Shown: piece by piece, positions 1 to 8,621 of the stretch
How positions within the stretch are numbered: the first letter of the stretch is position 1
How the letters are laid out: the number at the start of each line of letters is the position of its first letter
Assembly (NCBI GenBank): GCA_020052975.1
Contig: JAGVOC010000425.1
Span: forward strand, 1 to 15,286
Origin: Desulfobacterales bacterium
GTDB taxonomy: Bacteria; Desulfobacterota; Desulfobacteria; Desulfobacterales; RPRI01
Length of the DNA stretch: 15,286 nt
Reading direction: 5' to 3'
Translations under genes and position numbers: made by a program
The notes under the pieces: generated by a model
What the model was told of the DNA's origin: nothing
The model's database searches: none
What the model saw: only the letters and a program-made list of their open reading frames with translations

Positions 1-85
1 CGATAATTTTAACCACAGGAATACATTGAGTATTTCGAGGATTGAAATTTGAGCCTGACGCAGTAATCGGGCAAAAGAGGGTGTT

Positions 86-916
86 ATGCAAAGGTCTCGT
101 TATAAGGCTGTTATGATTCGCTTATCCGCTTTAATAAATCCGCTCACCGCTCTCGGGAGGGGGACAACTTTCATAGTCCAGGAGATGGGACGTATCGCCA
201 TGTTCTTTCTCAAGAGCTTTGCGTTAATATTTTACCGCCCTTTTCAAATTAATAAAACAATGCAGCAAATTTATTTCATTGGGGCAAAATCAGTTTTTGT
301 CATATGTCTCACAGGGGGGTTTACCGGGATGGTGCTCGGGCTTCAGGGCTACTATACACTCGTAAAATTCGGTTCAACCGGATTTTTAGGGGCTGCCGTT
401 GCTCTTACCCTGATAAGAGAACTGGGTCCGGTACTAACGGCCATTATGGTGACGGGAAGAGCCGGTTCGGCTATGGCTGCTGAAGTAGGCATAATGAGGA
501 TTTCGGAAGAGATTGACGCTCTTGAGACAATGGATATCAATCCCATCCGTTTTCTTGTCAGTCCCAAACTGGCTGCCGCCTTAATCAGCATGCCTCTTCT
601 TACCGCCCTTTTTGACGTGGTCGGTATTCTGGGAGGGTATCTTACCGGCTCCGTTCTGCTCGGAATAAGCCCGGGCGCGTACTTTACCCGTATTGAAACG
701 AGTGTGGTCCTGGAGGATGTGACAGGAGGTTTTATAAAATCGGTGGTCTTTGCGGCTGTTATTGTAACGATATGCTGTTTCCAGGGCTATTTTACACACA
801 CAAGGGCCAGTGGTTTCGGCGCAAAAGGAGTCAGCATTTCAACGACTTCGGCTGTTGTTATTTCCTGTGTTCTGATTCTTGTAACAGATTATGTTTTAAC
901 ATCATTCCTGCTGTAA
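86..916 (+). CDS. mlaE: Phospholipid/MCE-type ABC transporter permease MlaE
   Basis: Inner-membrane permease of the Mla system, which moves phospholipids between the inner membrane and the periplasmic carrier MlaC. The 276-residue protein shows the MlaE/YrbE hallmarks: the conserved stretch from RELGPVL (residue 111) through GRAGSAMAAE to EEIDALETM (about 141-149), and the C-terminal GFGAKGVSISTT motif (243-254). Hydrophobic segments lie at about 65-90, 100-123, 160-195, 217-235 and 255-275. The ATG at 86 follows AGAGG (76-80). A second ATG at 113 (residue 10) would give a length nearer the E. coli protein. No STAS domain is fused at the N-terminus. It is the first gene of mlaEFDCA, but a 167-bp gap filled by a hairpin-rich repeat separates it from mlaF. 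The family is clear; lipid direction and exact substrate are not visible from sequence. Confidence 0.93.
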   Translation: MQRSRYKAVMIRLSALINPLTALGRGTTFIVQEMGRIAMFFLKSFALIFYRPFQINKTMQQIYFIGAKSVFVICLTGGFTGMVLGLQGYYTLVKFGSTGFLGAAVALTLIRELGPVLTAIMVTGRAGSAMAAEVGIMRISEEIDALETMDINPIRFLVSPKLAAALISMPLLTALFDVVGILGGYLTGSVLLGISPGAYFTRIETSVVLEDVTGGFIKSVVFAAVIVTICCFQGYFTHTRASGFGAKGVSISTTSAVVISCVLILVTDYVLTSFLL

Positions 917-925
917 TAAATATAT

Positions 926-1075
926 GATGGACTTGTAAGAAGTCCATCAACAGGCCGAGGGCGGTTGAGCCCCGGCCTGGGGTGAGGGTGGAACCGCTTG
1001 AATTTACTTCAAGCGGCGGGAGGGGGGAAGCCCTTTCCCGCCAAGTAAAAAGGCGTTTTTACTTTTTACGAAGGT
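926..1075 (+). repeat. Hairpin-rich dispersed element E1 inside the mla operon
   Basis: This element fills the mlaE-mlaF gap. It starts with GATGGACTTGTAAGAAGTC (926-944), which resembles the terminal repeat of E3, and ends with ACTTTTTACGAAGGT (1061-1075), which recurs with one mismatch, inverted, at 5320-5334. Four stem-loops follow each other: a perfect 9-bp stem 926-934/940-948, a GC-rich stem with one bulge at 953-975, a perfect 9-bp stem 994-1002/1008-1016, and a 7-bp stem 1015-1021/1036-1042. The first 94 bases match the inverted copy E2 (5475-5568) without gaps at 84 positions by my own count. The structure is that of a MITE- or REP-like element with no coding capacity. The Shine-Dalgarno of mlaF lies within its right end. 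Confidence 0.8.
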
Positions 1076-1076
1076 G
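1071..1076 (+). promoter_or_regulatory. mlaF ribosome binding site within the end of E1
   Basis: AAGGTG lies 7 bases before the mlaF ATG and is the only good Shine-Dalgarno match there. Its AAGGT part is the last 5 bases of the repeat end, shared with E2 (on the minus strand there, ending at 5320), so the repeat appears to have supplied the binding site. Confidence 0.6.
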
Positions 1077-1083
1077 TTAATAT

Positions 1084-2295
1084 ATGAATGAGCCTCTAAT
1101 TCAATTTAAGAATGTTTATAAGAGCTTTGGTGAAAACCATGTTCTAAATGGCACAGACCTCAGCATTTATAAAGGCGAAATAACAACGATAATAGGAAAA
1201 AGCGGGGGAGGGAAAAGCGTACTTCTCAAGCATATCATCGGACTCCTTGAACAGGATTCGGGTACAATTCTTTTTGAAGGTCGCCCTGTTTCGGACATGA
1301 ATAAAGCCGAGAGAAAAGCCCTAAAAAGAAAATGCAGTTACATGTTTCAGGGAACAGCCCTTTTCGATTCTTTAACAATATATGAAAATATTGCCCTTCC
1401 GCTCAAGGAAACAACATCTTTATCCGATTCGGATATAAACAGCCGGGTCAAAGATAAAATGGAGCAGCTCGATCTGCATGAGATAGATGAAAAGTACCCT
1501 TCACAGCTTTCGGGCGGGATGAAAAAAAGAGTGGCCCTTGCAAGAGCGCTTATAACTGATCCGGAAATAGTCCTTTTCGATGAACCGACAACAGGTCTTG
1601 ATCCTATCCGAAAGAAGGCTGTCCACAAGATGATATCGGATTATCAGCAAAAGTTCGGCTTTACAGGGGTTGTTATCAGCCATGACATACCTGATATTTT
1701 TAATATTTCGCAGCGGGTTGCCATGTTAAACGATGGCCGCGTACTTTTTGAAGGAAGCAAGGATGAATTGGCTATGGCCTCAGATCCTGCCATAAAAGAG
1801 TTTATACAGGGCATGGAAATCCGTCATGAGAAGATGGATTGTATTCCTTCGCTTGCTGAAAAAGGCAAACTGGCGGGAGCGCGCGCATATGCGCTGCCGG
1901 GGCAAACGGGGTTTTCTATTATACTCCTCCACCTGGACAATTTGAACGAGATAGCACTGAGTCAGGGACCGGGCGCCTCAAAAGCCGTATTAAACAGATT
2001 TGTATCAAAGGCACATGATTGTATAAGAGGCACCGACAGCTGTTTCTTTTACGGGCAGGATGGCATACTCATCCTTCTTCCCGGTCTAGACAGGGACAAA
2101 GCAGAAATAATGTGTGACAGGCTGATATCAATGATAAATATAAGTGATATTTTAAAGAAAGCGCCAATATCCAATTTTTATTTGTTTGCAAGCGTTTCAT
2201 TTGCTGAGGCTGGTTCCGGCAACCGTCCTGAAGAAATTATTTCCGGTTCGAAGTTTAAGCAAAGCAAGAAATATAAACTCAGTTTCTTAAAATGA
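1084..2295 (+). CDS. mlaF: MlaF ATPase fused to a degenerate GGDEF-like domain
   Basis: Residues 1-245 are a complete ABC ATPase of the Mla type: Walker A GKSGGGKS (38-45), Q-loop Q89, signature LSGGM (142-146), Walker B ending FDEP (165-168) and H-loop H200. It should power MlaE/MlaD. At 403 residues it is far longer than E. coli MlaF (about 270). The extra part, about 276-376, follows the order of a GGDEF domain: a hydrophobic strand then HLDNLNEI, where GGDEF proteins have DIDxFKxI; YGQDGILILLPG (323-334), where they have YGGDEFxxLLPG; and a final strand FASVSFAEA (368-376) like VSIGVA. The metal-binding first Asp is His, the GTP-binding Asn and Asp are Ala and Leu, and GGDEF reads GQDGI, so cyclase activity is not expected. 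A regulatory or scaffold role is inference. The ATG at 1084 follows AAGGTG; mlaD starts 12 bp downstream. Confidence 0.9.
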   Translation: MNEPLIQFKNVYKSFGENHVLNGTDLSIYKGEITTIIGKSGGGKSVLLKHIIGLLEQDSGTILFEGRPVSDMNKAERKALKRKCSYMFQGTALFDSLTIYENIALPLKETTSLSDSDINSRVKDKMEQLDLHEIDEKYPSQLSGGMKKRVALARALITDPEIVLFDEPTTGLDPIRKKAVHKMISDYQQKFGFTGVVISHDIPDIFNISQRVAMLNDGRVLFEGSKDELAMASDPAIKEFIQGMEIRHEKMDCIPSLAEKGKLAGARAYALPGQTGFSIILLHLDNLNEIALSQGPGASKAVLNRFVSKAHDCIRGTDSCFFYGQDGILILLPGLDRDKAEIMCDRLISMINISDILKKAPISNFYLFASVSFAEAGSGNRPEEIISGSKFKQSKKYKLSFLK

Positions 2296-2307
2296 GTTGG
2301 AGGTAAT

Positions 2308-2751
2308 GTGAAAAAAACATCAATAGAAACATCCGTTGGAATATTTGTACTGCTCGGGCTCATTTGTGTTGGTTACCTTACCATAAAGCTTGGGAAAATG
2401 GAGCTGGTCGGTGACAATAATTATCCGATTTATGCCAGATTCCAGTCTGTTTCAGGTCTGAAAAAAGGTTCCCATGTCGAGATTGCCGGGGTTAAGATAG
2501 GCACGATTGATTCAATTTCCCTTGACAAGGATAACAAGGCTATCGTCAAAATGAAAATAGAGAAGGGGCTTGTCCTGGCGGATGACGTTATTGCGTCGGT
2601 TAAGACTGCCGGAATAATCGGAGACAAATTTATAAAGATTTCCCCGGGCGGTTCTGATACTTTACTGAAGCCGGGGGAGATGATAACCGAGACGGAGTCT
2701 GCACTTGATCTTGAAGAGCTGGTAAGTAAGTTTGTTTTTGGCGGGGTTTAA
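2308..2751 (+). CDS. mlaD: MCE-domain lipid transport protein MlaD
   Basis: Membrane-anchored MCE protein that, by family knowledge, forms a hexameric ring on the periplasmic side of MlaE and passes lipids to or from MlaC. The 147-residue protein has one N-terminal membrane segment (about 8-27) followed by a single MCE domain (about 39-116) with the typical pattern: YARFQSVSGLKKGSHVEIAG, then GxxxDKFIKISPGG. The C-terminal tail after the MCE domain is short (about 30 residues) compared with E. coli MlaD (183 in total), leaving only a brief amphipathic stretch to form the central pore helices. The start is a GTG at 2308 preceded by GGAGG (2299-2303). It lies 12 bp after mlaF and 32 bp before mlaC. 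Confidence 0.92.
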   Translation: MKKTSIETSVGIFVLLGLICVGYLTIKLGKMELVGDNNYPIYARFQSVSGLKKGSHVEIAGVKIGTIDSISLDKDNKAIVKMKIEKGLVLADDVIASVKTAGIIGDKFIKISPGGSDTLLKPGEMITETESALDLEELVSKFVFGGV

Positions 2752-2783
2752 AACCAACAAATTACGTCTGATAGGAGTGATCA

Positions 2784-3395
2784 GTGAAAAAAGCTGTAAT
2801 TATTTTTATTCTGATAGCTTTTGCACCGGCTTTTCTTTATGCTGATTTGGGACCGATGGATACCCTCAGGATTCCCATTGATGAAGGAATGAGAATTTTA
2901 ATAGATCCGAAATATAAGGATGTGTCTCTTAAAAAGGTTCAGCGTGAAAAGATTTGGGATATTGTTCGTAAATCTTTTGATTTTACTGAACTTGGCGGCC
3001 GAACCCTTGCCGCCAACTGGAAAAATTTTTCTCCTGACCAAAGAAAGGAATTTACCGAGGTCTTTTCCGAAATTCTTGGCAATTCCTATATGGACAAGAT
3101 TCAGGGAGCATACAGGGACGAAAAGATAGTATACATTGGCCAGGAGATGGTTACCGATTCCAAGGCGATAGTAAAAACAAAAATAGTAAGAGAGAAAGGA
3201 GAAATCCCTGTCGACTACAGCATGAAACTTAAAGACAACAGTTGGAAGGTCTATGATGTGCAGGTTGAGGGTGTCAGCCTGGTTCAGAATTACCGGTCTC
3301 AGTTTAATGAAATTCTTGTAAAAGAGTCACCCGATGATCTGATAAAGCGTCTGCATAAAAAGCTTAATGAACAACGAAAAACGGATAAAAAATAA
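2784..3395 (+). CDS. mlaC: Periplasmic phospholipid-binding protein MlaC
   Basis: Soluble carrier of the Mla pathway (Tol_Tol_Ttg2/MlaC family), expected to shuttle phospholipid between MlaA in the outer membrane and MlaFED in the inner membrane. The 203-residue precursor has a Sec signal peptide (KK, then a hydrophobic core to about 19) with likely cleavage after FLYA, before DLGP. Family features in the mature part include FDFTELGGRTLAANWKNFSPDQ (near 65-86), the strand-rich region with VDYSMKLKDNSWKVYDVQVEG, and SLVQNYRSQFNEIL. A highly charged, lysine-rich tail ends the protein. The start is GTG at 2784 behind GGAG (2774-2777). The stop overlaps an upstream in-frame extension of mlaA, but the preferred mlaA start lies 28 bp after it. 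Confidence 0.92.
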   Translation: MKKAVIIFILIAFAPAFLYADLGPMDTLRIPIDEGMRILIDPKYKDVSLKKVQREKIWDIVRKSFDFTELGGRTLAANWKNFSPDQRKEFTEVFSEILGNSYMDKIQGAYRDEKIVYIGQEMVTDSKAIVKTKIVREKGEIPVDYSMKLKDNSWKVYDVQVEGVSLVQNYRSQFNEILVKESPDDLIKRLHKKLNEQRKTDKK

Positions 3396-3423
3396 ATTGC
3401 GATTATATGGTAATGACATATTT

Positions 3424-4266
3424 ATGAACAGGTTTCCGGCCGCTATTATTTTCTATATAACGTTTATTGTCGTTATGACGGCTCCATCTGCATATAGCTC
3501 CCCGGATGTTCTTTTGTCAGGATATGGCTCAGAATCAATTATGGACACCGGGAAAGAGCCTTTGCCTGAGGTCTTGATTGCTGCCGGATCGGATTATTCA
3601 GATCAGGAGTATCTGGATAACGATCCTGATTTTTTGAAAGAAGAAGCCGGGAAAGAAATCATCAGGATTGCCGACCCTCTTTATTATTGGAACAAGGGCA
3701 TGTTTCATTTCAATGACAAGCTCTATTTCTGGTTTCTCAAACCTGTTGCAACTGCATACCGTGCTGTAATCCCGAGGATGGTCAGGGCCGGCGTTCAGAA
3801 TTTTTTTTATAACCTCGAAATGCCGGTCCGTTTTGTAAACTGTTTGCTGCAGGGTAAAATTGAGGCTGCCAGCCATGAATTTGCCCGTTTTGTCGTAAAC
3901 AGCACTGAAGGCATTCTGGGTTTTGATGATCCTGCAAAAAATTATCCTGAACTAAAGAATGGTGATGAAGATCTGGGTCAGACCTTTGCGACATACGGCA
4001 TAGGAAATGGCATTTATATTGTATGGCCTTTTCTTGGACCTTCTACTCTCAGGGATACTTTCGGTATGGCAGGTGACCGGTTTTTAAAACCTGTTTCATA
4101 TATTGAGCCTGTTGAGGTGTCACTTGGGGTGACCGGGTACAGGGTTATAAATGAAACATCCTTTAAGATAGGCGATTACGAAACCTTTAAAAATGCGGCG
4201 TTGGAGCCTTATGAGGGTTTGCGGAATGCCTATGTCCAGAACCGGCAGAAGAAAGTCAAAGAATAA
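3424..4266 (+). CDS. mlaA: MlaA/VacJ family outer-membrane lipid asymmetry protein
   Basis: MlaA-type protein, in E. coli a lipoprotein ring in the outer membrane that extracts mislocalised phospholipids. I place the start at the ATG at 3424 (280 residues) because it puts a signal peptide at the very N-terminus (hydrophobic core about 5-19, likely cleavage after PSAYS). The same frame is open from an ATG at 3367, which would overlap mlaC by 29 bp. The VacJ domain spans about 82-270, with DPLYYWNKGMFHFNDKLYFW, then DLGQTFATYGIGNGIYIVWP and FLGPSTLRDTFG. A linker of about 50 acidic residues precedes it. No Cys follows the signal sequence, so unlike E. coli MlaA this is not a lipoprotein. Its stop lies 2 bp from the stop of the convergent dehydrogenase gene. 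Confidence 0.9.
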   Translation: MNRFPAAIIFYITFIVVMTAPSAYSSPDVLLSGYGSESIMDTGKEPLPEVLIAAGSDYSDQEYLDNDPDFLKEEAGKEIIRIADPLYYWNKGMFHFNDKLYFWFLKPVATAYRAVIPRMVRAGVQNFFYNLEMPVRFVNCLLQGKIEAASHEFARFVVNSTEGILGFDDPAKNYPELKNGDEDLGQTFATYGIGNGIYIVWPFLGPSTLRDTFGMAGDRFLKPVSYIEPVEVSLGVTGYRVINETSFKIGDYETFKNAALEPYEGLRNAYVQNRQKKVKE

Positions 4267-4268
4267 AT

Positions 4269-5171
4269 TTAAAGCGAGATATTGCTCATCTGTTCAAGGG
4301 CCAGCATAAGTGCCTGTGTGCCAGATTTCCCGCCGCCATGAGCCAGAACCGACATGTATAATTGATTTGCAAGAGCAAGACCCGGAAGAACAAGTTGCAT
4401 CCGTTTGGCCTCATCAAGGGCGATACCCATGTCCTTAATAAAATGCTCGACGAAAAAACCGGGATTGAAGTCTCTGTTTAAAATCCGTGGTGCCATATTA
4501 TCAAGCGCCCAGCATGCCGCAGCACCTCCTGATATGCTTGACAGCATGGTCTTCATATCGAGTCCGGCCTTATATCCGTAAATGAGGCTTTCACATACGC
4601 CGACCATCGTGCCTGCTATGACGATCTGGTTGCACATTTTTGTGTGCTGCCCTGAACCCGCAGGTCCCTGATGTACTATTTTTTTCCCCATTACTTCCAG
4701 AAGCGGCTTTATTTTTTCAACAACCTCCGGGTTACCGCCAACCATGATGGATAGATTTCCTGAGCGGGCGCCAACGTCACCGCCGGAAACGGGTGCGTCA
4801 ACAGCATGAACTCCTTTTTCTTTTGCAAGAGAATATATTTGTTTTGCAAGGCTCGGGCTTGTTGTAGTCATATCGACAATGAAAGAGCCTTTATTAACAC
4901 CGGAAAATATTCCCTCTTTTCCCATGTAAACTTCTTCCACATCTTTTGGAAATCCAAGCATGGTAAAAACAACATCCGAAGCTTTTGCTACTTCAGAAGG
5001 TGATGAAACCCACTTTGCCCCCTTATCGATGAGGGACTCTGCTTTGTCCCGTGACCTGTTATATACCGTCATTGCAAAACCTTTATCAATTAAATGGCGG
5101 CACATCGATCGTCCCATAACTCCAGTTCCTATCCATCCGATATTTATGAGTTCTTTTTTGATATCAATCAT
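4269..5171 (-). CDS. Beta-hydroxyacid dehydrogenase, 3-hydroxyisobutyrate dehydrogenase family
   Basis: Cytosolic NAD(P)-dependent oxidoreductase of 300 residues, the usual length for the 3-hydroxyisobutyrate dehydrogenase / tartronate semialdehyde reductase / glyoxylate-succinic semialdehyde reductase family. The Rossmann motif GWIGTGVMG is at 12-20; the substrate-binding signature DAPVSGGDVGARSGNL at 125-140; the catalytic Lys is K178 in GSGQHTKMCNQ (the family usually has NN where this has NQ). After the second beta-strand the sequence is YNRS: an Arg there is typical of NADP(H)-preferring members, so I infer NADPH preference. The exact substrate cannot be set from sequence, so no symbol is given. 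The start ATG at 5171 follows GAGG on the minus strand. The gene is alone between the mla and rplU operons; a possible promoter lies at 5237-5265. Confidence 0.88.
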   Translation of the reverse strand: MIDIKKELINIGWIGTGVMGRSMCRHLIDKGFAMTVYNRSRDKAESLIDKGAKWVSSPSEVAKASDVVFTMLGFPKDVEEVYMGKEGIFSGVNKGSFIVDMTTTSPSLAKQIYSLAKEKGVHAVDAPVSGGDVGARSGNLSIMVGGNPEVVEKIKPLLEVMGKKIVHQGPAGSGQHTKMCNQIVIAGTMVGVCESLIYGYKAGLDMKTMLSSISGGAAACWALDNMAPRILNRDFNPGFFVEHFIKDMGIALDEAKRMQLVLPGLALANQLYMSVLAHGGGKSGTQALMLALEQMSNISL

Positions 5172-5236
5172 TTAAACCTCACTTCTTAATCTTAATTGGA
5201 TTAATCATATGTCAGCGGGAGAAAACAAACGGCATT

Positions 5237-5265
5237 AATCTATCATATTTCGGGGAATTTGTAAA
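5237..5265 (-). promoter_or_regulatory. Possible promoter of the beta-hydroxyacid dehydrogenase gene
   Basis: On the minus strand TTTACA (5260-5265) and TAGATT (5237-5242) are 17 bases apart, a fair sigma70-like pair about 65 bases before the start codon. No better pair is visible between the gene and repeat E2. The call rests on sequence match alone. Confidence 0.35.
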
Positions 5266-5319
5266 AACTCTTTCTACGGGGTTATCAACTTCATCTGTGG
5301 TTTCATAAGAAAATCTGAT

Positions 5320-5568
5320 ACCTTTGTAAAAAGTACAAATTTGCTCTTTTATATCATTCCCGCGAAAGATCCGCCGCGGCGGATCTTTTCAACTATTTCC
5401 GGACTCCCGTTTTCACGGGAGTGCCGACTTTGAGACTTTTTACTTGGCGAGAAATCCGCCCCAAGCGGACTCTTCCGCCGCTTGAAATAAATTCAAGCGG
5501 CTCCACCCTCACCTCAAGCCGGGGCTTAATCGCCCTCGGCCTGTTGATAGACTTTTTGCGAGTCCATC
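5320..5568 (-). repeat. Composite dispersed element E2, inverted and enlarged relative of E1
   Basis: Read on the minus strand, this starts with GATGGACTCGCAAAAAGTC (5568-5550) and follows E1 closely to about 5436, including the 9-bp CCGCTTGAA stem (5478-5486/5492-5500). It ends like E1 with ACTTTTTACAAAGGT (5334-5320). Between those parts it has about 100 extra bases. These hold a 24-bp perfect palindrome (5365-5388) built on TCCGCCGCGGCGGA and a 7-bp stem-loop, ACTCCCG/CGGGAGT (5403-5422). They look like other small repeats inserted into the element. In the rest of the 580-bp gap (5172-5751), 5266-5319 holds nothing I recognise, and 5569-5678 is AT-rich leader-upstream DNA. Confidence 0.75.
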
Positions 5569-5678
5569 AAAACTCATATTGACATAAAACAAAAAAAGTT
5601 CCATAAGTTATATATAAATTAAAGATTCCAGGGATAAATATGGACCATACATTTCAATTTATAAAGTCCAGATTTATC

Positions 5679-5706
5679 TTGACAAAAAATATTTTAAGAA
5701 TATTAT
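5679..5706 (+). promoter_or_regulatory. Sigma70-type promoter of the rplU operon
   Basis: TTGACA (5679-5684) matches the -35 consensus exactly. TATTAT (5701-5706) differs from the -10 consensus at one position, and the spacer is 16 bases within an A/T-rich tract. Transcription would start near 5713, leaving a leader of about 40 bases before the rplU ATG, too short for a ribosomal-protein leader structure. It probably drives all eight genes to gpmI. Confidence 0.75.
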
Positions 5707-5751
5707 TCCACTTTTTTTAATTGCAGAGAAACTGATTTTTGGGAGGAAAGA

Positions 5752-6063
5752 ATGTACGCTATTGTTGATTCAGGCGGAAAGCAATATAAGGTTGAAGAAG
5801 GAGAAACCTTTAGAATCGAAAAAATCCAGGGTGAAATCGGCGCTCCGGTTTCATTTGATAAGGTACTGATGTTTTCGGATGGAGATGCTGTTAAAGCTGG
5901 GCGTCCTTTTGTTGAAAATATCGCTGTTACAGGGCACATTGTTGAGCAGAATAAGGCGAAGAAGGTACTTGTTTTTAAATTCAAAAGACGCAAGGGCTAT
6001 CGCCGCAAACAGGGGCATCGCCAGACTTATACGGCAGTGAAAATCGACAGCATAAAAGTATAA
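5752..6063 (+). CDS. rplU: 50S ribosomal protein L21
   Basis: Structural protein of the large ribosomal subunit that binds 23S rRNA. The 103 residues match the normal length. The sequence opens with the near-invariant MYAIVDSGGKQYKVEEGE and has the L21 C-terminal pattern KVLVFKFKRRKGYRRKQGHRQ followed by YTAVKID, a basic RNA-binding segment. The ATG at 5752 is preceded by GGGAGG (5741-5746). As first gene of a ribosome/assembly/metabolism operon it is followed by rpmA after a 145-bp gap that is mostly a small inverted-repeat element. The identification is secure. Confidence 0.98.
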   Translation: MYAIVDSGGKQYKVEEGETFRIEKIQGEIGAPVSFDKVLMFSDGDAVKAGRPFVENIAVTGHIVEQNKAKKVLVFKFKRRKGYRRKQGHRQTYTAVKIDSIKV

Positions 6064-6089
6064 CTTGATTGTATAGAGATTCCCTTTTG

Positions 6090-6176
6090 GGACGCAGATG
6101 AACGCAGATTTTAGTCCGCCAGAGGCGGATAAATATAAAGAACTAATAGAATCATTATCTGCGGATATCAGCGTCC
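6090..6176. repeat. Inverted-repeat element between rplU and rpmA
   Basis: The ends are imperfect inverted repeats of 20 bases: GGACGCAGATGAACGCAGAT (6090-6109) pairs with 6157-6176, agreeing at 16 of 20 positions. In the loop sits a short palindrome, TCCGCC-AGA-GGCGGA (6115-6129), of a kind seen at three other places in the window. There is no coding capacity. It lies within the operon, so it will be transcribed and can fold into a branched hairpin between L21 and L27. Confidence 0.7.
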
Positions 6177-6208
6177 AAATTAATTTGTTTTTTTACAGGA
6201 GTTTATAA

Positions 6209-8590
<2,382 letters not shown>

Positions 8591-8621
8591 GGGACACAAT
8601 TTTTAAAATGAGAGGGAGCAG

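Noticed and set aside
1..52. Open frame from the window edge to a TGA at 50-52 on the plus strand, possibly the end of an upstream gene
   Set aside because: Only about 16 codons are visible with no recognisable motif; it cannot be told from chance.
926..1075. Riboswitch or other structured leader upstream of mlaF
   Set aside because: The fold is explained by a dispersed element with an inverted copy at 5320-5568 that does not precede a gene on that strand; no known riboswitch core was recognised.
1084..2295. Active diguanylate cyclase fused to MlaF
   Set aside because: The catalytic GGDEF signature reads GQDGI and the metal and nucleotide residues are lost, so only a degenerate domain is supported.
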